From a bacterium (GTDB lineage: Bacteria > Actinomycetota > Acidimicrobiia > Acidimicrobiales > CATQHL01), in NCBI GenBank assembly GCA_026706565.1, contig JAPOYM010000098.1, positions 1-43,007 on the forward strand: a DNA stretch of 43,007 nucleotides, written 5' to 3'. Positions within the stretch are counted from its first letter, which is position 1; each line of letters starts with the position of its first letter. Shown here piece by piece: positions 25,542-36,500 of the stretch. Under the pieces are notes generated by a model, which was not told the DNA's origin, made no database searches, and saw nothing but the letters and a program-made list of their open reading frames with translations. Both the position numbers and the translations under genes were made by a program.

Positions 25542-26927
25542 TCAGAACTGGAAGTAGATGAAGGGCGCCACGCCCTCGGGGCCGAACTGCTCGAGGACCA
25601 CCAGCCAGAAGGCGAAGGCCAGGGCGGTGACGGCGACGGGGAGGTAGCTGGCGGCCCAGACGGCGCGCTCGCTCGCCGCCGGGGGCCAGAAGTGGACGGC
25701 CAGTGCTGCGGCTATCAGAGCTGCCGGCACCCAGGAGAGCCCCGCCGACGCCGGCGCCGTACTGAAGAGCCGTCCCAGCACCGAACCGGCGGCGCTCAGC
25801 GACTCGGCGCGGAACAGGATCCAGCCGAAGCACACGAAGTGGAACGTGACTAGGCGGGCGACGATGCCGGGCAGCCGGCGCCCGAGGCGGCGCTCGGCCA
25901 GCAGGCCGAGGCCGTGCAGGGCGCCCCACAGCACGAACGTCCAGGCGGCGCCGTGCCACAGCCCGCCGAGCAGCATGGTCACGAGCAGGTTGCGGTCGCG
26001 GCGCCGCTCGCTGCCCCGGTTGCCCCCCAGGGGGATGTACACGTAGTCCCGAAGCCACCTTGACAGCGACATGTGCCAGCGGCGCCAGAACTCCTGCAGC
26101 GACGCAGCCCGGTAGGGCTGATCGAAGTTGTCCGGCAGGCGGACGCCCAGAAGCAGCGCCAACCCGATGGCGATGTCGGTGTAGCCGCTGAAGTCGGCGT
26201 AGATCTGGACGGCGTAGCCGTAGACCCCCAGCAGCACCTCCAGGGGCCCGAAGCGGTCCGGGAAGGCGAACACGTCGTCCACTAGCGCCTCGGCCAGATA
26301 GGTCGCCACGACCATCTTCTTGAACAGGCCCGCGGCGATGAGGGTGAACGCCCGCGTGAAGTCGGTGCGGCGAAGGTCCCGCGGCTCGTTGAACTGGGGT
26401 ATCAACTCGTGTGCCCGGACGATAGGGCCGGCGACGAGCTGCGGGAAGAACGCCAGGTAGACGGCGAAGTCCAGCGGCTTGGCCGGTTCGCTGTCGCCCC
26501 GGTACACGTCTACCACGTAGCTGACGGCCTGGAAGGTGAAGAACGAGATCCCCACTGGAAGGATGATGTTCAGCAGCGGGAGGTCGGCGGCGAGGCCCAG
26601 GCCCGCAAGCGCGCTCTCGGCGCTGTCGACGAAGAACCCCGCGTACTTGAAGAACCCCAGCGAAGCCAGGTTCGCTGCCACGGCGATGCTCACGACCGCT
26701 CGCCGGGCGCCCGGTCGCCTGAGGCGCGCCAGCCACGCCGCCGCGGTCTGGTTCAGCACCGTGGAGGCCGCGATGAGCGCCACGAACCGCACGTCCCAGT
26801 AGCCGTAGAAGAAGTAGCCGGCCGCCAGCATGAACAGCTTCCACCAGGCGCGCCGCCCCGGCACGAGCCACCCCACCGTCAGCACCACCATGAAGAACAG
26901 GGCGAACGTGAAGGTGGGGAACAGCAT
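25542..26927 (-). CDS. MBOAT family O-acyltransferase (AlgI-like)
   Basis: 461 aa multi-TM; PVGISFFTFQAVSYVVDVYRGD, FFPQLVAGPIVRAHELIPQF, FWRRWHMSLSRWLRDYVYIPLGGNRG, GLWHGAAWTFVLWGALHG. Confidence 0.93.
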   Translation of the reverse strand: MLFPTFTFALFFMVVLTVGWLVPGRRAWWKLFMLAAGYFFYGYWDVRFVALIAASTVLNQTAAAWLARLRRPGARRAVVSIAVAANLASLGFFKYAGFFVDSAESALAGLGLAADLPLLNIILPVGISFFTFQAVSYVVDVYRGDSEPAKPLDFAVYLAFFPQLVAGPIVRAHELIPQFNEPRDLRRTDFTRAFTLIAAGLFKKMVVATYLAEALVDDVFAFPDRFGPLEVLLGVYGYAVQIYADFSGYTDIAIGLALLLGVRLPDNFDQPYRAASLQEFWRRWHMSLSRWLRDYVYIPLGGNRGSERRRDRNLLVTMLLGGLWHGAAWTFVLWGALHGLGLLAERRLGRRLPGIVARLVTFHFVCFGWILFRAESLSAAGSVLGRLFSTAPASAGLSWVPAALIAAALAVHFWPPAASERAVWAASYLPVAVTALAFAFWLVVLEQFGPEGVAPFIYFQF

Positions 26928-27053
26928 GAGGGGTCGGGTCTGGGGAGGGAGAACGGCGCGTCGGGCGGCGGTTCACACCACCGCTCAGCAAGCTACTAGC
27001 GCCGCGCCGGCCAGCGGCGGCTTGGGCTCTAGGGCCGAGTCCAGTGGTCGGTG

Positions 27054-27240
27054 GTCCGGTCGGGGACGCCGGTGGTCGTTCGCTCCTTCGGCGCGGGCGC
27101 AAGGCGTCGCGAAGCGCTCCCGTGCGTCGCCTCCCTCGGGTGTCTGTCTGTCCGGTCGGGGCCGCCGGTGGTCGTTCGCTCCTTCGGCGCGGGCGCAAGG
27201 CGTCGCGAAGCGCCCCCCGGCGTCCCCTCCCTCCCCTTCT
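27054..27240. repeat. Tandem duplication, 96-bp period, 2 copies
   Basis: GTCCGGTCGGGG(A/C)CGCCGGTGGTCGTTCGCTCCTTCGGCGCGGGCGCAAGGCGTCGCGAAGCGC starting at 27054 and 27150. Confidence 0.92.
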
Positions 27241-27275
27241 GTCATGCTGGCTGAGGCCGGAATTCAGTGGTGGCC
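27241..27275. repeat. Divergent IPAQAGI-type interspersed repeat copy
   Basis: GTCATGCTGGCTGAGGCCGGAATTCAGTGG; reads VMLAEAGIQW, compare VIPAQAGIH. Confidence 0.5.
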
Positions 27276-27336
27276 GCGAGACCGGCGGAGCCTGTGGATT
27301 ACTCGGCACGCTCCTAGACTTCAGCCTGATGCACGT

Positions 27337-27349
27337 CCCCCCCCCCCCC
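27337..27349 (+). repeat. Poly-C homopolymer tract (13 C)
   Basis: Direct count, upstream of the giant gene. Confidence 0.9.
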
Positions 27350-27542
27350 TGCTGGACTCAGTGCAGAACTTGCTGGTGCGCCTCGCAGGCGCCGCCGTTT
27401 GGAATTTCGCTATCTCCGCTGACACCCGTACTATGTTCCGGGACTATCGGTATTTTCGGCCTGCCGAAACCAATTGCAAAACCAACTGCAGGAGCGCTGC
27501 CCCATTCATTCCCGACCTTCTGGATTGCGATCGGCGCACGGG

Positions 27543-30500
27543 ATGAGGCCCGTTCGCGCCATCCGTCGTGTCGGGTTGTGGTGCGGGGTGGCGGTGGCGC
27601 TGCTGGCTGCCGGCAGCGCCGTGACGGACCCGGCGGCGGCCACGGGCGGCCGGGTGGGTTCGTTGTTGGCGATGTCGATCACGTCGTCGAGCGTGGAGTT
27701 CCGCTGGCCGGAAGTGGCGGGCGCGGACGGTTACATGGTGTCGTGGCGGGAGGGCGGCGCTGACCGCTCGGCGGCGCGTTCGGTCTACTCATCGGTGAAC
27801 CGTCGAATGGTGTCGGGGCTGGCGCCGTCGTCGACGTATGTGTTCGAGGTGGCGGCGACGCGGGCGGGCGTTGTGGACGAGGGGTCGACGAGCACGCCGT
27901 TGTGGGCGACGACCCTGGCCAGAGAGGGCGCGGCTCCTCAGGCGGTCGGGAGTTCAGGTCCGTTCGTGCCGACGCGTGCGGGGGCGCCGGTGGCGGTGTC
28001 GGTGACCCGCACGGCCGTGGCGCTTCGATGGCCCGCGGTGCCGGGCGCGGAGGGGTACGTGATCTCGTGGTGGCGGGTGAGGGGCGCCCGTGCGTCGGCG
28101 TCCACCGTGTTCGTCTCGGGGACGACGCACACGGTGGCGGGCCTCTTGGCGGGCACGGAGTACTTCTTCGATCTGGCTTACACCCGCGGCGGTGTGGTGC
28201 AGCGCGAGTGGACCAGCGAGCGGTCGCGGGTGACGACCCTGGGCGCCTTGATCGGCGGCGGCGGCTCGTCGTCGCCGCCTTCCCCGCGGCCCTCGCCGCC
28301 TTCGCCCCCGCCCTCGCCGCCTTCGCCGCCGCCTTCGCCGCCTTCGCCCCCGCCCTCGCCGCCCCAGCCGCCGGCGCAGGTCCCGGTAGTCAGTGTGACT
28401 GCGGGTGCGGGTGTGACCGAGGGCACCTCCGCGGACTTCACGGTCTCGGCGTCTCCGCCGCCGTCGCAGAACCTGGTGGTGAAGGTGACGGTGGGTCAGA
28501 GCGGCGACGTGATCTTGGCCCAGCAGCTCGGCAAGAAGTCGGTGACGGTGCCGCCGTCGGGGTCGACGGTCTTCTCGGTGGCGACGGAGAACGACAAGAT
28601 CGACGAGCTGGCGGGGGCGGCGACGCTGACGGTGGACAGCCACACGGGTTACACGGTGGCGGCGCCGCCGAAGAATGCGGCGTCGGTGCCGGTGCGGGAC
28701 GACGACGCGACGCCTGTGGTGTTGGCGGCGGCGGCCGCCGCGGTGGCCGAGGACGGCGGTTCTACGGAGGTGACGGTCACGCTGGGCCGCACATTGGGGG
28801 CGGGCGCTCAGATCATGGTGCCGTTGACGGTCACCGGCGCCACCGTGGCCACGCACTACACGCTGGCGGCCAAGACGGGCGCGGGCGTGAACACGGGCGT
28901 GTCGGTGAGCACGTCCACCCCGAACAGCCAGCAGAACCCGGCGGTGACTTTCACCGCGGGGGCGCGGGTGGCGAGGCTGGTACTGACGGCGGTGCCGAAC
29001 ACCGACACGACGGCGCGGACGGTGTCGGTCGCCTATGCCACGGACCGTCAGACGCAGGCGTCGGGCCTGGAGGGCGGCGGGATCTCTACTTCCGGGTCGG
29101 CTTCGGTGAAGATCGCCAACGACGACGGCACGGCGCAGTCGCCGGTGGTGGTCGTCAAGGCTGGCCCGGCGGTGACCGAGGGCACCGCGGCGACCTTCAC
29201 GGTCTCTGCTTCGCCGGCGCCGACGTCGGCGTTGACGGTGTCGCTGACGGTCACTCAGACGGGGGCGTTCGTGGCGCAGACCCACCTGGGGCAGAAGACG
29301 GTGAGTGTGCCCACCGGCGGGTCGGCCACCTACCCGGTGCCCACCGTCGGCGACGGCACCGCCGAGGCGGACGGGTCGGTCACGGTGACCCTCGGCACCG
29401 GTTCGGGCTACACGCCTTCGGAGGCGCCGTCCAACGCGGCGACAGTGAAGGTCGCCGACGACGACACCCCGGCTGGTCCGGTGGTGAGCGTGGCAGCGGG
29501 CTCGGAGGTCACCGAGGGCGGTGCTGCGTCGTTCACGGTCACGGCCACCCCGCCGCCGCCGCAGGACCTCACAGTGAAGTTGACGGTGACCCAGACGGGG
29601 AGTTACGTGGGGGCGGGCGACCTCGGCTCCGACACCGTCACCGTGCCCGCCGGCGGGTCTGTCGCCTACACGGTGGCGACGGTGAACGACGATGCCGACA
29701 AGGCGGCGGGGTCGGTGACGGTCACGCTCAACGCCGGCCCGGGCTACACGGTCGCCGCCCCGACCGCGAACGCAGCGACGGTGGCGGTGAAGGACGACGA
29801 ACCGACCAGCGTGGTCTGGGCGGCCGCCTCGGGGGCGATCGCCGAGGACGGCGGCACGAAAGACATCACCATCACGCTGGGCCGCACGCTGGGGGCCGCC
29901 GGGCACATCATGGTGCCGCTGAAGGTGACCGGCGCTGTGGTGGGCACGCATTACACGCTGACCGCCAAGACGGGCCAAGGCGTGAACACCGGGGTGACGG
30001 TGAGCACGTCGAACCCGCACAGCGCGCAGAACCCGGGCGTGACGTTCGGCGCGGGGGCGCGGGTGGCGACGTTGGTGCTCACGGCGCTGCCGAACAGCGA
30101 CTACGACACTCGGACGGTGGTGGTGACCCTCGACCCGGATCGCGCGAAGGAGGCCCGCGGGCTCGGCGGCGGCGGCATCGGCACCTCCGGCAGCGCCTCG
30201 GTGACTATCACCAACGACGACGTCGGCTCGCCGTCGGATCCGGTGATCAGCATCACGGCGGGCTCGGCGGTGACCGAGGCCACCGCGGCGAGCTTCACGC
30301 TCACCGCCTCCCCGAACCCGTCGTCGGCGCTGACAGTGAAGCTGACGGTCACCCAGACAGGGAATTACGTGGCGTCGGGCGACTTGGGCTCAGACACCGT
30401 CACGGTGCCAACGTCGGGTTCGAAGACCTACACCGTGGACACCGTCGGCGACGGCGTCGACGAGGCGGACGGGTCGGTGACGGTCACGCTGAACGCCTCC

Positions 30501-33500
30501 TCGGGCTACAGGGTGGCGAACTCGCCGAACAACGCGGCCACGGTGACGGTGAGAGACGACGACGTGCCCGAGATCAGCATCGCGGCGGGCGACGATGTGA
30601 TCGAGGGCACGGGGGCGTCGTTCACGCTGTCCGCCTCGCCCGCGCCGGCGGCGGAGTTGACGGTGAAAGTGACCGTGACGCAGACCGGGTCGTTCGTGCA
30701 TGCGGACGACTTGGACGCCCAGACCGTGACGGTGCCCACGGCGGGGCTGAAGACCTATGAGGTGCCGACGGTGGGCGACCTCACCGACGAGGCGGACGGG
30801 TCGGTGACGGTCACGCTGAAGGCCGGAGAGGGCTACACGGTGTCGTCGTCGAAGAACGCGGCCACCGTTGACGTCAGCGACGACGACTTGCCGGGGCAGG
30901 TCCCGGTGGTGAGTGTGGCTGCGAGTCTGGGGGTGGTTGAGGGCACCTCCGCGGTCTTTACCGTCTCGGCGTCTCCGCCGCCGTCGCAGAACCTGGTGGT
31001 GAAGGTGACGGTGGGCCAGAGCGGCGACGTGATCTTGGCCCGGCAACTGGGCAAGAAGTCGGTGACGGTGCCGCCGACAGGGACGGCCATCGTCTCAGTG
31101 GCGACGGAGAACGACAAAGTCGACGAGCCGGCGGGGGCGGCGACGCTGACGGTGGACAGCCACACGGGTTACACGGTGGCGGCGCCGCCGAAGAATGCGG
31201 CGTCGGTGCCGGTGCGGGACGACGACGCGACGCCTGTGGTGTTGGCGGCGGCGGCCGCCGCGGTGGCCGAGGACGGCGGTTCGACGGAGGTGACGTTGAC
31301 GCTGGGCCGCACGTTGGGGACCGCCGGGCACATCATGGTGCCGTTGACGGTCACCGGCGCCACTGTGGCCACGCATTACACGCTGGCGGCCAAGACGGGC
31401 ACGGGCGTGAACACCGGGGTGACGGTGAGCACGTCCACCCCGAACAGCCCGCAGAACCCGGCGGTTACTTTCGGCGCGGGGTCGCGGGTGGCGACGTTGG
31501 TGCTCACGGCGGTGCCGAACACCGACACGACGGCGCGGACGGTGTCGGTCGCCTATGCCACGGACCGTCAGACGCAGGCGTCGGGCCTGGAGGGCGGCGG
31601 GATCTCTACTTCCGGGTCGGCTTCGGTGAAGATCGCCAACGACGACGGCACGGCGCAGTCGCCGGTGGTGGTCGTCAAGGCTGGCCCGGCGGTGACCGAG
31701 GGCACCGCGGCGACCTTCACGGTCTCTGCTTCGCCGGCGCCGACGTCGGCGTTGACGGTGTCGCTGACGGTCGCTCAGACGGGGGCGTTCGTGGCGGCGA
31801 CCCACCTGGGGCAGAAGACGGTGAATGTGCCCACCGGCGGGTCGGCCACCTACACCGTGCCGACGCTGCCCGACGGCACAGACGAGGCGGACGGGTCGGT
31901 CACGGTGACCCTCGGCACCGGTTCGGGCTACACGCCGTCGGAGGCGCCGACGAACGCGGCGACAGTCAAGGTCGCCGACGACGACGACGGCGGCACGCCG
32001 TCGGATCCGGTGATCAGCATCACGGCGGGCTCGGCGGTGACCGAGGGCACTGCGGCCAGCTTCACGGTTTCTGCTTCGCCGGCGCCGACGTCGGCGTTGA
32101 CGGTGGCGCTGACAGTCACCCAGACGGGGGCTTACGTGGGGTCGGGGGACCTCGGCTCCGACACCGTGATTGTGCCCACCGGCGGGTCGGCCACCTACAC
32201 CGTGCCGACGCTGCCCGACAACACAGACGAGGCCGACGGGTCGGTGACGGTCACGCTCACCGCCGACACGGGCTACACGGTGTCCTCGTCGAACAACGCG
32301 GCCACCGTGACGGTGACCGACGACGACTCGACGGGCGTGGTGTTGGCGGCCGGCGCGGGGGCGATCGCCGAGGACGGCGGCACGAAAGACATCACCATCA
32401 CGCTGGGCCGCACCCTGGAGGCGGGCGCACAGGTCACGGTGCCGCTGACGGTCACCGGCGCTGTGGCCGGCACGCATTACACGCTGGCGGCCAAGACGGG
32501 CCAAGGGGTGAACACCGGGGTGACGGTGAGCACGTCGGGCTCGCACAGCGCGCAGAACCCGGCGGTGACCCTCGCCTCCGGGGCGCAGGTGGCGACCTTG
32601 GTGCTCACGGCGCTGCCGAACCTCGACACGACGACCCGCACGGTGTCGATCGCCTACGGCACCGGCCAGCGGGCGCCCGCCGCGGCGGGCCTCAGCGGGG
32701 GCATCTCAACCTCCGGCAGCGCCTCGGTGACCATCACCAACGACGACCCCGTCACGCCGTCGGACCCGGAGATCAGCATCACCGCGGGCTCGGCAGTGAC
32801 CGAGGGCACCGCGGCGAGCTTCACGGTCACCGCCTCCCCGGCCCCGTCGGAGGCGTTGACGGTGCAGGTGACGGTGACGCAGACGGGGTCGTTCGTGGCG
32901 GCGGACCACCTCGACGCCCAGACCGTCACGGTGCCCACCGGCGGGTCGGCCACCTACACCGTGCCGACGCTGCCCGACAGCACAGACGAGGCGGACGGGT
33001 CGGTGACGGTCACGCTCAACGCCGGAGACGGCTACACGGTGTCGTCGACGAACAACGCGGCCACGGTGACGGTGAGAGACGACGACGTGCCGCAGATCAG
33101 CGTCCGCAAGGGTAAGGACGTGAACGAGGGCAGCCCCGCGAGCTTCACAATCACCGCCTCCCCGGCGCCGGCGGCCCCGTTGACGGTGAAGCTGACGGTG
33201 ACGCAGACGGGGGTGTTCGTGGCGCCGGGTGACCTCGACGCTCAGACCGTGACGGTGCCCACGTCGGGGATCAAGGCCTACACGGTGGCCACCGTGGGCA
33301 ACGCCGTCAACGAGGCGGACGGGTCGGTGACGGTGACGGTCAACGCCGGAACGGGCTACACGGTGGCGAACTCGCCGAACAACGCCGCCACCGTCAAGGT
33401 GAAAGACGACGACATACCAGAGATCAGCGTCACCGCGGGCTCGACGGTGATCGAAGGCGGGGGCGCGGTGTTCACGGTCAGCGCCTCTCCGGTTCCGGCG

Positions 33501-36500
33501 GCCCCGTTGACGGTGAAGTTCACAATGGCGCAGACGGGGATGTTCGTGGCGGCGGGCGCCCTCGGTCCCAAGACGGTGTCGGTGCCCACGTCGGGGTCGG
33601 TGGACTACCCGGTGGCGACGGCGAACGACAACGTGGGCGAGGTGGCCGGATCGGTGACGCTGACCCTCGGTGCCGGAGACGGCTACACGGTGGCGGCGTG
33701 GCCGAACAATGCGGCGACGGTGGAGGTGACCGATAACGACACCACCGAGTTGGTGCTGGCGGCGGCGGCCGCCTCGGTGGCCGAGGACGGCGGCTCGACT
33801 GAGGTGACCCTCACGTTGGGGCGCGCCTTGGGGACCGACGCCCGGGTCGAGGTGCCGTTGACGGTGACCGGCGCCACGGTGGGCGAGCACTACAGGCTGG
33901 CGGCCAAGACAGGCACGGGAGTCAACATCGGCGTGTCGCTCAGCCACTCGGGTCGCAACAGCGCGCATCACCCGGCGGTGGTCTTCCGAGCGGGGGCGCG
34001 GGTGGCGAGGCTGGTGCTCACGGCCGTGCCTAACAACGACATGGTCGCTCGCACCGTGGCGATCACCCACGCCACGGACCGTCAGATACAGGCGTCGGGG
34101 CTGGGCGGCGGCCGGCTCTCCGCCTCTGGGTCCGCTTCGGTGGGGATCGTCAACGACGACGGCACGGCGTCGGACCCGTTGGTGAGCGTCAAGGCGGGCT
34201 CGGCGGTGACCGAGGGCACTCCGGCGACCTTCACCGTGACCGCTTCCCCGGCGCCGTCGGCGGCGTTGACGGTGTCGTTGACGGTGGCCGAGACGGGGGC
34301 TTTCGTGGGGGCGGGCGACTTGGGGCAGCAGTCGGTGACGGTGCCTGTGGGGGGGTCGGTCACCCACACCGTGGCCACGACCCGCGACAACACCGGCGAG
34401 GCCGACGGGTCGGTGACGGTGACCGTGGGCACCGGGTCGGGCTACACGCCCGCGGGCGCCCCGGCGAATGCGGCGTCGGTGGCAGTCATCGACGACGACG
34501 GCCCGGTGGTGAGCGTGACGGCGGGCTCGGCGGTGACCGAGGGCGAATCGGTGTCGTTCACGGTGACGGCCAGCCCGGCGCCGACGGCACCGTTGGCGGT
34601 GAAGGTGGCCGTGACAGAGGCGGGGTCGTTCGCCGCTCCGGGGAGCCTGGGAATCCACACGGTGACGGTGCCCACGACGGGGTCGACGGTCTATGGGGTG
34701 CCGACGGTGAATGACCGCACCGACGAGTTGCCGGCGGCGGTCAAGCTGACGTTGGCGGACGCTTCGGGTTACAGGGTGGCGGCGCCGCCGAACAACGCCG
34801 CGTCGGTGAACGTGGGCGACGACGACCCGATGGTAGTGGTCGTGGCGGCGGCCGCGGAGGAGATCGCCGAGGACGGCGCCACGACGGAAGTGACGGTCAC
34901 GCTGGGTCGCGCGTTGGGGAACGCCATGCTGGTCAACGTGCCGTTGACGGTCACCGGCGCCACTACGGACACGCATTTCACGTTGACAAAGAAGACCGGT
35001 TTCGGTGTGAACACCGGCGTAGGTCTGAACAAGGGGTCCTTCGTCGGGGGCGCGCAGAACCCGGTGGTGACCTTCGCTGGGACTCAGCGGCAGCCGTCGG
35101 CGCGGGTGGCGAGGTTCGTGTTGACGGCTGTGGCGAACACCGACAGGACGGAGCGGACGGTGTCGATCACGCCTTCCATGGGCCGCCTGCGCGCCTCCTC
35201 GGTGGGCCTCGGCGGCGGCGGGGTAGTCGCCACCGGGGGCGCTTCGGTGAAGATCGCCAACGACGACGGCACGGCTTCGAACCCGGTGGTGATCGTCACG
35301 GCGGGCCCGGCGGTGACCGAGGGCACCCCGGCGACCTTCACCGTGACCGCTTCCCCGGCGCCGGCGTCGCCGTTGGCGGTGTCGTTGACCGTGACGCAGT
35401 CGGGGGCTGTCGTGGCGGCGATCGACCTGGGTTCCAAGACGGTGACGGTGCCCGTGACGGGGACGGTGACCCACACCGTGCCGACGGCGAGCGACAACAC
35501 CGACGAGGCGGTCGGGTCTGTGACGGTGACCGTCGGCGCCTCGGCCGGCTACACGCCGTCTGCGGCGCCGACGAACGCGGCCACCGTGCGCGTGCGCGAC
35601 GACGACCCGACGAGCGTGGTGTTGGCGGCGACGGCAGCGTCGGTGGCCGAGGCTGGCGGCGCCACGGAGGTCACGCTCACGCTGGGCCGCGCCCTGGTGG
35701 GCGAAGGCGCCCGGGCCACAGTCCCGTTGACGGTGACCGGCGCCAATGTGGGCTGGCACTACACGCTGGCAGCGAAGACGGGCGCGGGTGTGAACACCGG
35801 CGTGACGGTGAGCACGTCGCACCCGCACAGTGCGCAGAACCCGGCGGTGATCTTCACTCCGGGGGCGCGGGTGGCGACGCTGGTGCTGAAGGCTCTGGCG
35901 AACACCGACACGGCGTCCCGGAGAGTGTCGTTCGCCTACGGCACCGGCGGGCGGGCGCCCACGTCGACACGCATGGGCAGCGGCGGCTTCGCCACCTCCG
36001 GCACCGCCTCGGTGGAGATCACCAACGACGATGTGCCGCAGATCAGCATCTCGGCGGGTGCGGGCGTGGCCGAAGGGAACGCCGCGACCTTCACGGTGAC
36101 CGCCTCCCCGACCCCGGCGGCGGCGTTGACGGTGAAGCTGACGGTGACGCAGACGGGGGACTACGTGGCGACGAGCAACCTGAACGCCCAGACGGTGACG
36201 GTGCCCAAGTCGGGGTCGAAGACCTACACGGTGGGCACCGTTGAGGACAGCGTCGACGAGGCGGACGGGTCGGTGACGGTGACGGTCGATGCCGGGCAGG
36301 GCTACACGGTGGCGAAGACGCCGGCGAACGCTGCCACCGTCGTGGTGAGCGACGACGATGTGCCGGAGATCAGCGTCACGAAGGGTGCGGACGTGGCCGA
36401 GGGGACCGCCGCGAGCTTCACTGTCAGTGCCAACCCCGCGCCGGCGGCGCCGTTGACGGTGAAGCTGACGGTGACGCAGACGGGGGACTACGTGGCGACG

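Noticed and set aside
26928-27540. tRNA or structured RNA gene in the divergent intergenic region
   Set aside because: I found no cloverleaf or recognisable RNA motif; only repeats and the C tract.
27329-27543. Direct fusion of the poly-C leader ORF with the giant protein by slippage
   Set aside because: A TGA at 27420-27422 in the giant gene frame blocks an in-frame fusion; only a coupling model remains.
27902-30760. 952-aa plus-strand ORF in an alternative frame of the giant gene
   Set aside because: Frame-shifted shadow of the sense repeats; G/R/H-rich, no domain pattern.
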